DNA of 21,013 nucleotides from an uncultured Muribaculaceae bacterium (lineage in GTDB: Bacteria; Bacteroidota; Bacteroidia; Bacteroidales; Muribaculaceae): contig CALHWU010000100.1 of the NCBI GenBank assembly GCA_938039795.1, positions 1 through 21,013 on the forward strand, given 5' to 3'. The notes under the pieces were generated by a model. The model saw only the letters and a program-made list of their open reading frames with translations. It made no database searches and was not told where the DNA came from. Positions 13,793-21,013 of this stretch are shown in pieces. The translations under genes were made by a program, and so were the position numbers. The number at the start of each line of letters is the position of its first letter. Position 1 is the first letter of the stretch.

Positions 13793-15892
13793 TCACTTGC
13801 GTTTGCCCCCCGCGCGGCGCTGCTGCTCGCGGAGCATGGCCTGCTGCTGTTTCTGGGCTTCTTCGAGCTTGGTGGCCCAGAAGCCTTTCTTGCGGGGCTT
13901 CTTGGCGTTCTCGCGCATGGTGGCGCGTACCTTCTCCTCGTCGACAAACTTGCGGAACAGGTAGGTCTGCAGGATGGTGATGAGCAGGAAGAGGAAGTAG
14001 TAGCAGCTCAGTCCGGCGGCATAGTTGTTGAAGAAGAAGAGGAACATCACGGGCATCAGATACATCATCCACTTCATGCCGGGCATGGAGTTGCCTCCGG
14101 GCTGCGACTGCATGTTGATATGGGTGTAGACGATGTTGACCACGGTCATCAGCAGGCAGAAGAGGCTGATGTGGTTGCCGAAGGTCGAGGAAATGAATGG
14201 AATGTTGGCGGTCCAGCTCACTATGGCGTCGGGGGCCGAGAGGTCTTTGGCCCAGAGGAACGGCTCGCCGCGCAGCTCGATGGCCGACGGGAAGAAATTG
14301 AACATCGCCACGAGGATCGGGAGCTGCAGCAGCATCGGCAGGCAGCCCGACATCGGGTTGGCTCCGGCGCGGCTGTAGAGAGCCATCGATTCCTGCTGGC
14401 GCTTCATGGCGTTCTCCTGGCCGGGCCATTTCTCATTGATCTCCTTGATCTCGGGAGCGAGCACCCTCATCTTGGCCTGCGACATGAAGCTCTTGTAGGT
14501 GAATGGGAAGAGGATGATCTTTATGAATACCGTCAGAAGGAGGATTATGATGCCGTAGTTGCTGATGAAGCCTCCGAGGAAGGTGAATATCGGTATGATT
14601 ATAAGAGTGTTGATCCACCTGAAGAGCGCCCAGCCGAGAGGTATGAGATTGGTCAGATGCAGATTCTGGCCCGGATTGATCTCATCCTGCAGGTCGGAGA
14701 GCAGGGGGTAGAGGTTGGGGCCGAAGAAGAAGGTGAAACCGGCAGGCGCGGGCTGCGCCGAAGAGTATTCGAGCGTGGCCTGGGTGTCCATCTCCTTGAT
14801 GTAATCGGGATTGTTTTCTATGAGCTCGCTGTCGAGGGTAGCGGTGGTGAAGTAAGTGTCGGGCACGATGAGCGAGGAGAAAAACTGGTTTTTGTAGGCG
14901 ATCCATTTCAGACGCTCTGTCACCTCCTTGCGCTCCGTGCTGCCCTCATTGAGGTTTTCGACGTCGCCGTTGGCAAACATGTAGTAAAGCGCGCTGTTAC
15001 GCTCCTCAAACACGCGTCCGGCCTCGTCGCGACGCATTTTCTGGTGCCAGTTGAAGTCGATCGAGGCCACGCTCGGCGGAATGACCTTCTGCATGCCCTC
15101 CTGGAGGATCTCCATGCGGGCGGTGTAGCCTTTGGCCGGAAGGGAGTAGCGCAGTCCCCAGCGGGCTCCATCGCCGAGATCGAGAAGCATCGTTACTGCT
15201 GAGTCCCCTTCGGCCACCGGGGTGAAGTAGAATTCACGTGTGTCGAGGCGCTGCGTGGCTGTGGTGAGCATGAAGCTGTAGCCGTCAGTGGCCGGATCAA
15301 TCAGCGTCAGGGCAGTGGAGTCGTAACTCTTGTACTGGTTGAGGTATGCCCGGCTGATGGAGCCTCCCTTGGTGGATATCTCAAGAGTGACGTCGGGATT
15401 CTTCAGGGTGACGGTGCGCTCCTCGCCCTTGAGGTAGCGGGCGAATTCCTGATAGCGGGCTACCGCTGCCATTGATTGCTTGAGGTTGCTGACTGCCGCG
15501 GCTGCCGCCTGTTGCGACATTCCCTGATAGTCGGCCGTCAGTATGTCGGCGGCCTTTACGGGGCCGAAATCGGTGTCGACGCTGCCGCCTATGGCGCCGT
15601 CGGCCGACAGCGTCAGGTGGGCCTCACGCGCGTCGAGGGTGTAGGTTCCTGAAATTGAGTCGAGGGTGCCGAAGCGCCTGATTGTAGAGGCAATTGTGGC
15701 GCGTTCGGTGGCGCTGACGCTGTCAGGCGTAAGCACTTCGGCGGCTTGTGCTGCCTCAATCCGGGCGGCTTCCTGCTGCTCGGCGATCTCACGCTGGCGG
15801 GCTATCTCCTCTTCGGAGGGCTTGTTGAGCCACATGAAGCCGAGTATTACGGCTCCCATGAGCAGCATGCCCAGTACGGTGTTTTTGTCCAT
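13793..15892 (-). CDS. yidC: Membrane protein insertase YidC
   Basis: This inner-membrane insertase and foldase acts alone or with SecYEG. The 699-residue product starts MDKNTVLGMLLMGAVILGFM (TM1). A long charged linker and the periplasmic P1 beta-sandwich (up to about 410) follow, then the conserved insertase core with WALFRWINTLIIIPIFTFLG, SQAKMRVLAPEIKEINEKWP (cytoplasmic coiled-coil hairpin), MSGCLPMLLQLPILVAMFNF and MKWMMYLMPVMFLFFFNNYA. The tail is basic (REQQRRAGGKRK), as expected for ribosome contact. It is about 60-80 residues longer than Bacteroides YidC proteins I recall (about 620), mainly because of an extra segment near residues 68-157, QGMSQQAAAAAVSNLKQ being part of it. It lies 29 bp after pyrG, probably in the same operon. 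Confidence 0.95.
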   Translation of the reverse strand: MDKNTVLGMLLMGAVILGFMWLNKPSEEEIARQREIAEQQEAARIEAAQAAEVLTPDSVSATERATIASTIRRFGTLDSISGTYTLDAREAHLTLSADGAIGGSVDTDFGPVKAADILTADYQGMSQQAAAAAVSNLKQSMAAVARYQEFARYLKGEERTVTLKNPDVTLEISTKGGSISRAYLNQYKSYDSTALTLIDPATDGYSFMLTTATQRLDTREFYFTPVAEGDSAVTMLLDLGDGARWGLRYSLPAKGYTARMEILQEGMQKVIPPSVASIDFNWHQKMRRDEAGRVFEERNSALYYMFANGDVENLNEGSTERKEVTERLKWIAYKNQFFSSLIVPDTYFTTATLDSELIENNPDYIKEMDTQATLEYSSAQPAPAGFTFFFGPNLYPLLSDLQDEINPGQNLHLTNLIPLGWALFRWINTLIIIPIFTFLGGFISNYGIIILLLTVFIKIILFPFTYKSFMSQAKMRVLAPEIKEINEKWPGQENAMKRQQESMALYSRAGANPMSGCLPMLLQLPILVAMFNFFPSAIELRGEPFLWAKDLSAPDAIVSWTANIPFISSTFGNHISLFCLLMTVVNIVYTHINMQSQPGGNSMPGMKWMMYLMPVMFLFFFNNYAAGLSCYYFLFLLITILQTYLFRKFVDEEKVRATMRENAKKPRKKGFWATKLEEAQKQQQAMLREQQRRAGGKRK

Positions 15893-15921
15893 CGGTATGA
15901 GTTGTGTTGTAGGGTTATTGT

Positions 15922-17544
15922 TTATTCTTCAGTGTGGTTTTCGGCTGAATATTCGGCGGCGGCTCTGACGAAATCGACGAAGAGAGGGCTCGGGTTGAGC
16001 ACCGTGCTCGAATATTCGGGATGATATTGCGTGCCTATCCACCATCGGCGCGACGGCATCTCCACGACCTCCACCAGGCCCGATGCGGGATTCTCGCCCG
16101 TGCACATCAGTCCGGCTTCCTCGAAGCGGCTGCGGTAGGCGCTGTTGAACTCGTAGCGGTGGCGGTGACGCTCGCGGATGTCGGTGACGCCATAAGCCTC
16201 GGCGGCTCTGGAGCCCGGCTTGAGGCGGCAGTCGTAGGCTCCGAGCCTCATGGTGCCTCCCATGTTGGAGATATGTTTCTGCTCCTCCATCATGTCGATG
16301 ACGTTGTCGTGAGTGGAGGGATTCATTTCGGTGGAGTTGGCGTCGGAAAGCCCGAGCACGTTGCGGGCGAATTCGATCACCATGCACTGCATGCCGAGGC
16401 AGATGCCCAGTGTGGGCACGTCGTGCTCGCGAAGCCATTTCAGGGCGGAGAATTTGCCCTCGATGCCCCGCTGGCCGAAGCCGGGAGCGATGATCACTCC
16501 GTCCATGCCTGAAAGCAGTTCGGCGGCATTGCTGTCGTCGAGTTTCTCGGAGTGGATATATGTCAGGCGGAGCTTGAGGTCATTGTAGGTGGCGGCGTGA
16601 ACGAGGGCCTCGGATATTGATTTGTAGGCGTCCTGGAGCTCCACGTATTTTCCTACGAGGCCGATTCTGACCTCGCGGGTGGCGCTGTGCATGCGGTCGA
16701 GGAACGTGCGCCAGCGGCTGAGGTCGGGTTCGCCCTTGACCGGCTCGCCCGTCAGCCGCATCACGATCTCGTCGAGATGCTGGGCGTGGAGCATCAGGGG
16801 CACGTCGTAGATCGACGGGCAGTCCATCGACTGGATGACGGCGTCGGGAGCCACGTTGCAGAACTGCGCTATCTTGACCCTCATCGGCTGCGGCACGTCC
16901 TTTTCGGTGCGGAGCACGAGTATGTCGGGCTGTATGCCGAGCTGCTGCAGCTGCTTCACGGAGTGCTGCGTGGGCTTGGTCTTCAGCTCCTTGGCGGCAT
17001 GAAGATAGGGCACGTAGGTGAGGTGGATGGTCACGCTGTCGCGGCCGAGTTCCCAGCGCAGCTGACGGACGCTCTCGAGAAACGGCAGCGACTCGATGTC
17101 GCCGACAGTGCCGCCTATCTCGGTGATGACGTAGTCATAGCGGCCGGTTTCGCCCAGCAGCCTGATGTCGCGCTTGATCTCGTCGGTGATATGGGGGATG
17201 ATCTGCACGGTCTTGCCCAGATAGTCGCCGCGGCGCTCCTTGTCGATGACGCTCTGGAATATGCGGCCCGAGGTGACGTTGTTGGCGCGCGACGTGCGCA
17301 TGTTGGTGAAGCGCTCGTAGTGTCCCAGGTCGAGATCGGTCTCCTGACCGTCCTCAGTGACGTAGCATTCGCCGTGTTCGTAAGGGTTAAGCGTGCCAGG
17401 ATCAACGTTATAATAGGGATCGAATTTCTGGATGGTGACCCTGAAGCCGCGCGCTTCCAGCAGGCAGGCGAGCGAGGCGGAGACGATGCCTTTGCCGAGC
17501 GACGACACGACTCCTCCGGTCACGAAGATATACTTTGTATCCAC
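15922..17544 (-). CDS. pyrG: CTP synthase
   Basis: The enzyme makes CTP from UTP with ATP and glutamine, the last step of pyrimidine nucleotide synthesis. The 540-residue product has the synthase domain first: KYIFVTGGVVSSLGKG P-loop at the N-terminus, FDPYYNVDPGTLNPYEHGE and GGTVGDIESLPF. The class I glutamine amidotransferase domain comes second, with nucleophile C382 in GICLGMQC and the pair H508/E510 in QYHPEYS. I use a GTG start (ending at 17544) because family members begin with (M)TDTKYIFVTGG and the -7 promoter box lies only 30 nt upstream. The in-frame ATG at 17634 lies upstream of the expected transcription start, inside a terminator stem. Confidence 0.95.
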   Translation of the reverse strand: MDTKYIFVTGGVVSSLGKGIVSASLACLLEARGFRVTIQKFDPYYNVDPGTLNPYEHGECYVTEDGQETDLDLGHYERFTNMRTSRANNVTSGRIFQSVIDKERRGDYLGKTVQIIPHITDEIKRDIRLLGETGRYDYVITEIGGTVGDIESLPFLESVRQLRWELGRDSVTIHLTYVPYLHAAKELKTKPTQHSVKQLQQLGIQPDILVLRTEKDVPQPMRVKIAQFCNVAPDAVIQSMDCPSIYDVPLMLHAQHLDEIVMRLTGEPVKGEPDLSRWRTFLDRMHSATREVRIGLVGKYVELQDAYKSISEALVHAATYNDLKLRLTYIHSEKLDDSNAAELLSGMDGVIIAPGFGQRGIEGKFSALKWLREHDVPTLGICLGMQCMVIEFARNVLGLSDANSTEMNPSTHDNVIDMMEEQKHISNMGGTMRLGAYDCRLKPGSRAAEAYGVTDIRERHRHRYEFNSAYRSRFEEAGLMCTGENPASGLVEVVEMPSRRWWIGTQYHPEYSSTVLNPSPLFVDFVRAAAEYSAENHTEE

Positions 17545-17574
17545 CTTTTCGTAAATGTTACAATTACAAAGATG

Positions 17575-17607
17575 CAAAGTTACAAAATTTTCTTCTACCC
17601 CCGCAAA
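17575..17607 (-). promoter_or_regulatory. pyrG promoter
   Basis: Minus-strand TAACTTTG (17575-17582) is preceded by TTTG at 17604-17607 with a 21-nt spacer, slightly long for the consensus of about 19-20. The predicted transcript would begin about 25 nt before the GTG start. The -33 box is embedded in the T-run of the upstream terminator. Confidence 0.65.
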
Positions 17608-17639
17608 AAAAAGTCCTGCGTGTAGAGTCAACATGCAAG
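17605..17639 (-). terminator. Terminator of the lipoprotein operon
   Basis: On the minus strand CTTGCATGT and ACACGCAGG form a 9-position stem with one A-C mismatch and one wobble, around a TGACTCT loop (plus-strand 17615-17639). Two bases later come eight T (17605-17612). It starts 16 bp after the stop of the lipoprotein gene at 17655. Confidence 0.75.
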
Positions 17640-17654
17640 CCCCGTTTATGGAGT

Positions 17655-18662
17655 TTATTCTCCGTGATGTCCAGAGGGCAGAATGAAGGTATAGGCGACA
17701 TTGGCTTCTTCCTTTTCGGCAGTAGCTATCAGTCGGCCTTTGGCGTCGAAGGCTATGTGGTTGATTTCGCGATCGAGCAGATAGCTGCAGGCATCATTGC
17801 CATTACTGTCGATCACACGGATAAGATGACTGGTGAGAGTACCGTCGGTAGGAATCAGGATAAAGAACCGGCTGCCATTCTCAACGACCTGCATCGCGTA
17901 TCTTCTTCTATCGCTTTTCCCGGCTGCCGCAGCGTCTATTTCAACCGGCGTGCCTGTACGCTTGACAAGTTCCAGATTTCCGTTTTTCAGATCAAGAAGG
18001 TCAATTAAATCGGCATTCTCATATGCGACAAGCACTCTTTCCGGACTGGCGGCAAAGAAAAAGTCATCGAAAGGATATCCCTTGATTCTGCCGTTGGATT
18101 TAATTTGCGCGGCATACTCCGCCAATGGAGCGTCGCCCGACAAGTCGCTGATGACCAGACGCGATCCGTCCATATTGTTTTCCTTGGCAAGAAATCGGTC
18201 GAAGGCAATGCGGTCGATCCGTCCGTAAGGGACCGTGTGGCCATCGCGTTGCGGGAGTGACGCTATTTCTGTCCGGCTTATCGCTGAGTCGGTGACCTCA
18301 AGACGGTAAAGAGCAGCTTTCATTATGTCATAAGCCATCAGTCCGTCGCCGATGCCGTTTCTGCCATACATTTTTGATATCCACTCGTCGGGACCGTTAC
18401 CTCTTCTTCCATAAGAATAAAGATGTCGGAATCCAGGATAGGAATATACACTGATAAAACCTGAATCGTTGGAATTATAAACAGCGGCGTGGTTGCCGTG
18501 GATGTCCAATTGCCAGATGGTTTCCGGCTCTCCACCGATCACGCATGAATCCGAAGCGTTTAGAGCTATCTGATCAGTATCGCCGCTTTTCGAGTGATTC
18601 CCGCTACAGGCGCCCAGTAATGCAATGAATACTAATGCGGGGAAAAATATCCTGTTTGTCAT
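17655..18662 (-). CDS. TolB-like 6-bladed beta-propeller lipoprotein (copy 1)
   Basis: The 335-residue product has a lipoprotein signal MTNRIFFPALVFIALLGAC, with the lipidated cysteine at 19. The rest is beta-rich with repeated blade-like segments such as GFISVYSYPGFRHLYSYGRR and RLVISDLSGDAPLAEY. The motif GRRGNGPDEW (85-94) matches the G.GPxE/D-F/W signature of the Bacteroidales BF3164-like/TolB-like propeller lipoproteins. No acidic export signal follows the cysteine. It lies 21 bp after a paralogue, ends at a good terminator, and its GC content (sampled lines 45-53%) is far below that of the flanking genes. The ligand and function are unknown; these proteins are widespread in gut Bacteroidales. 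Confidence 0.78.
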   Translation of the reverse strand: MTNRIFFPALVFIALLGACSGNHSKSGDTDQIALNASDSCVIGGEPETIWQLDIHGNHAAVYNSNDSGFISVYSYPGFRHLYSYGRRGNGPDEWISKMYGRNGIGDGLMAYDIMKAALYRLEVTDSAISRTEIASLPQRDGHTVPYGRIDRIAFDRFLAKENNMDGSRLVISDLSGDAPLAEYAAQIKSNGRIKGYPFDDFFFAASPERVLVAYENADLIDLLDLKNGNLELVKRTGTPVEIDAAAAGKSDRRRYAMQVVENGSRFFILIPTDGTLTSHLIRVIDSNGNDACSYLLDREINHIAFDAKGRLIATAEKEEANVAYTFILPSGHHGE

Positions 18663-18683
18663 ATGGCTGATAGTAATACGATG

Positions 18684-19727
18684 TTATAATGCTGAAGCTT
18701 TATTTAGCGTCTGGCGAAGAATGTGATAGTATTCATTATCGTTGTCTGTGGCTCTTTTCAGGGTCCACATAGTCCTGTCGCGGTCTATGCAGAAAGCGAC
18801 GATATCCTCTTCCATGTTGTAGATGTTGAGGAGTGTACCGTCCCAGTCAAATTCCAGCAGGCAGGATTGCTCGGGACGCATCTCCTGAAGCTCAAGATCG
18901 GGAATGTAATGCGACAGCCTCATAAAACAGCTTGTCTCCATGGCGCATCCTCCCCTATACCGTGTGTAAGGGCGATTGTCCACGACATCACAGATCATTC
19001 CGTTAATATTACTGTTTTTATCGGTGTTTAGACTGATGGAGGTGAGCAGGTTGCCGATGGAGTCATAGACGAAAGCTGCATCCGCATAGTACATGGCGGC
19101 GATGATACGTCCTTTATCTCCGTTGGCGAAGACATATGGAGAAAGAAGGTATTCTTTTCCGCTGATCTTCGATTTTGTGCTTTCTGCGAGGCTGAACGGA
19201 TATGGAACACTCTGCAGTTCATTACCGGTGTTGTCAAAAATCGAGAAGAAGACGTCAGGTTTCCCGACTTTTTTGCCGACATATCTGTCGCCGAATTTAT
19301 TCAGCGGACTGATCCATGATACAGGAAGCCGGTTGGTCCGGTATATCCCGTCGCTGTCAGGCGAGAACGTCTTACCGGAATTGCAGTCCAGAAATTGCGG
19401 TTTACCCGGAAGTGTAGCGGCGTTGGCGAAAAATTCAAGAGAACTGAAATCGTCCGGTCCTTGTCCGGCTTTACCGAAACGATCGGTTATGGTTTTCGAT
19501 GCGGTTGAAATGACGCAGACAAGCGAATCGGATTCATGGAGCGTGACATAAATGTTTCCCTCAGAATGCTGTATCTCTACGGGATACTCCGAATCAAACG
19601 TAAAAACCGTATCTGTGGTGACAATATCACCTGTCGCCAGGGTGGCTGCCCCATGTCGGCCTGAGGAGCCGACGCAGGAACCGAGCGTCAGGGCGAGCAG
19701 TATCGGTAGGAGGATGCGTAATGTCAT
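18684..19727 (-). CDS. TolB-like 6-bladed beta-propeller lipoprotein (copy 2)
   Basis: The 347-residue product starts MTLRILLPILLALTLGSC, with the lipidated cysteine at 18. It carries GKAGQGPDDF at residues 85-94, the same motif at the same position as in the downstream gene. Blades such as GNIYVTLHESDSLVCVISTA precede it and RIIAAMYYADAAFVYDSIGN follows, so the two are tandem paralogues. The C-terminal part (ETSCFMRLSHYIPDLELQE, CIDRDRTMWTLKRATDNDNE) has diverged. The start is the ATG 8 bp after the asparaginase stop; the longer open frame is only an antisense-like arginine/histidine-rich artefact inside ansA. GC content is low, as in copy 1 (sampled lines 43-52%). Function unknown. Confidence 0.78.
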   Translation of the reverse strand: MTLRILLPILLALTLGSCVGSSGRHGAATLATGDIVTTDTVFTFDSEYPVEIQHSEGNIYVTLHESDSLVCVISTASKTITDRFGKAGQGPDDFSSLEFFANAATLPGKPQFLDCNSGKTFSPDSDGIYRTNRLPVSWISPLNKFGDRYVGKKVGKPDVFFSIFDNTGNELQSVPYPFSLAESTKSKISGKEYLLSPYVFANGDKGRIIAAMYYADAAFVYDSIGNLLTSISLNTDKNSNINGMICDVVDNRPYTRYRGGCAMETSCFMRLSHYIPDLELQEMRPEQSCLLEFDWDGTLLNIYNMEEDIVAFCIDRDRTMWTLKRATDNDNEYYHILRQTLNKASAL

Positions 19728-19735
19728 GGCGGGAG

Positions 19736-20776
19736 TCAGGCGGTGAGTTCGCCGCAGATGGAGCAGCCGAAGTGGTCGGCGACTTCGGGGGCGGAGAGGC
19801 CGAGGCTGAAGAGATACATGAGCTTGGTGATGGCGGCTTCGGAGGTGATGTCGTGGCCGGCTACGGCTCCGGCGGCAATGAGGGCGTCGCCGGCGGCGTA
19901 GCGGCGATGGACGGCGCCGTTGACACACTGCGTGACGCTGACTACTACCGTCCCGCGCTCGACGGCCTCGCGCACGGCTTCGGCAAACCACGGCGCGGTC
20001 GGGGCGTTGCCGGCTCCGAATGTCTTCAGCACCACGCCGCGTATGCCGGGAGTGGAGAGCTGATGGCGGAGTGTCTGCTCGGTGATGCCGGGGAAAAGGT
20101 CGATGAACATCACCCGGCGGTCCATCTCGTAGTGGGGATGGAGGGGGCGGCGCTCCGAGGTGCGGTAGAGCGCTTCATGGTTGAAATGGATGCCGAGGCC
20201 GATCTGTGCCAGGGGGGGATAATTGTTGCTCTTGAAAGCGTTGAAGTTGTCGGCGCTCATCTTTGTGGCGCGGTTGCCGCGCCATAGATAGTTCTCGAAG
20301 AGGATGGCAACTTCCTGCACCATCGGACGGCCGTCGGGCATTGTCGCGGCCGCGATCTGCACGGCCGTGATGAGGTTTTCCTCGCCGTCGGTGCGCACTT
20401 CGCCGATGGGCAGCTGCGAGCCGGTGATGATGACCGGTTTGGCAAGATTCTCAAGCATGAACGACAGTGCCGAGGCGGTATAAGCCATAGTGTCGGTGCC
20501 GTGGAGCACCACGAAGCCGTCGTAGGCCCGGTAGTTGTCGTGGATCATCCGGGCGATGGATCCCCATTTGTCGGGGTCCATGTCGCTCGAATCTATGGGA
20601 TGGTCGAATGAGATGTTGTCGATCTGATAGTTGAGCATCCGCAGTTTGGGCACGTTGTCGATCAGATGATTGAAGTCGAATGGCGCGAGGGTGCGTGTCT
20701 CCGGGTCTTCAATCATGCCGATTGTACCGCCGGTATAGATAATCAGAATGCGGGGTTTGCCGGTAGCCTGATTCAT
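19736..20776 (-). CDS. ansA: Type I (cytoplasmic) L-asparaginase
   Basis: The enzyme hydrolyses asparagine to aspartate and ammonia. The 346-residue product has no signal peptide, which separates it from the periplasmic type II form. The first catalytic threonine is T18 in YTGGTIGM. The second triad element is T94-D95 in LHGTDTMAYT. The VIITGSQLPIGEVRTDGEEN segment, PGIRGVVLKTFGAGNAP and the C-terminal ITKLMYLFSLG are typical of AnsA-like proteins. It follows metG by 60 bp, with no convincing promoter or terminator between, and precedes the lipoprotein pair by 8 bp, so these genes may form one transcript. Confidence 0.93.
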   Translation of the reverse strand: MNQATGKPRILIIYTGGTIGMIEDPETRTLAPFDFNHLIDNVPKLRMLNYQIDNISFDHPIDSSDMDPDKWGSIARMIHDNYRAYDGFVVLHGTDTMAYTASALSFMLENLAKPVIITGSQLPIGEVRTDGEENLITAVQIAAATMPDGRPMVQEVAILFENYLWRGNRATKMSADNFNAFKSNNYPPLAQIGLGIHFNHEALYRTSERRPLHPHYEMDRRVMFIDLFPGITEQTLRHQLSTPGIRGVVLKTFGAGNAPTAPWFAEAVREAVERGTVVVSVTQCVNGAVHRRYAAGDALIAAGAVAGHDITSEAAITKLMYLFSLGLSAPEVADHFGCSICGELTA

Positions 20777-20836
20777 CGTGAGCGTATGGAGAGTTTAGGA
20801 AATAATTTTAGAAAATCTCTAAGGTGGAAAAATCGG

Positions 20837-21013
20837 TTATTTCACTTGTGCCCCGGGGGTTACGGCGCCTGTCGGGCCGATAACCACGAGTGAGCCGTCG
20901 GGGTTCTGTGCCGAGAGAATCATTCCCTGCGACATTACCCCTTTGAGCTTGCGGGGAGCGAAGTTGGCCACGAAGCACACCTGCTTTCCAACCAGATCTT
21001 CGGGAGCATAATA
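20837..21013 (-). CDS. metG: Methionyl-tRNA synthetase, C-terminal tRNA-binding domain (gene enters from outside)
   Basis: Only the last 58 residues are present: APEDLVGKQVCFVANFAPRK, then LKGVMSQGMILSAQNPDGSL, ending VTPGAQVK. This is the end of the EMAP/Arc1p-type OB-fold that binds tRNA, with the VGKQV.FVANL.PRK and SQGMILAA motifs. In Bacteroidota this domain is fused to the C-terminus of MetG. A free-standing tRNA-binding protein cannot be excluded from this fragment alone. Confidence 0.85.
   Translation of the reverse strand, partial: YYAPEDLVGKQVCFVANFAPRKLKGVMSQGMILSAQNPDGSLVVIGPTGAVTPGAQVK

Noticed and set aside
17545..17634. N-terminal extension of CTP synthase from the ATG at 17634
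   Set aside because: It would add 30 residues unlike any CTP synthase and begins upstream of the -7 box, within a terminator stem.
19655..19680. Hairpin-like TGTCGGC...GCCGAC similar to the hairpin at 3756-3775
   Set aside because: It lies within the signal-peptide coding region of a lipoprotein gene; the resemblance is short and probably chance.
19728..19991. 88-codon upstream extension of the second lipoprotein gene
   Set aside because: It lies wholly inside ansA in another frame, is Arg/His-rich, and would bury the lipoprotein signal peptide.
20777..20836. Possible terminator between metG and ansA (TTAGA/TCTAA)
   Set aside because: The stem is only five weak pairs without a continuous U-run, too weak to call.

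Overview
The window looks like chromosomal DNA from a GC-rich member of the Bacteroidales, plausibly Muribaculaceae. The evidence is the Bacteroidota-type promoter core (-7 box TAACTTTG, seen at four places, with a -33 TTTG-like box where it can be found), A-rich leaders mostly without Shine-Dalgarno sites, several lipoproteins with short lipoboxes, a 6-bladed-propeller lipoprotein pair, a methionyl-tRNA synthetase with a fused C-terminal tRNA-binding domain, and a YidC with an enlarged periplasmic region. Sampled coding lines are roughly 60-70% GC, except for one stretch near 45-53%. The family-level assignment is inference.

Left part (1-4145). A truncated TPR-type lipoprotein gene leaves the window on the minus strand, with a clear promoter. 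A gene-free interval (about 370-976) follows, holding a pair of identical 20-bp palindromes (REPIN-like) and a larger imperfect inverted repeat. Next, on the minus strand, are a Bax-inhibitor-1 family membrane protein and argS. Divergent from argS, behind a good promoter, lies what looks like only the C-terminal end of an outer-membrane beta-barrel gene.

Middle part (4200-13190, plus strand). First comes a secreted DUF2807-like repeat protein with eleven STGD-type rungs. Then comes a compact, overlapping operon of an ECF sigma factor, a single-pass membrane protein of anti-sigma type and a secreted protein with an AEARRQA coiled coil. After a terminator there is a complete RND tripartite efflux operon: adaptor, AcrB-type pump and TolC/OprM-type outer-membrane lipoprotein.

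Right part (13190-21013, minus strand). Reading in the direction of transcription: the end of metG, a cytoplasmic type I asparaginase, two tandem low-GC beta-propeller lipoproteins, an intrinsic terminator that runs into the pyrG promoter, then pyrG, yidC and a FtnA-type ferritin. pyrG and yidC are closely spaced and probably cotranscribed.

Most of the window is housekeeping (argS, pyrG, yidC, metG, ferritin) plus efflux. The parts least explained by known families are the STGD-ladder/sigma/coiled-coil cluster, the two repeat families at 538-917, and the low-GC lipoprotein pair. I did not find a clearly new defence or mobile system.
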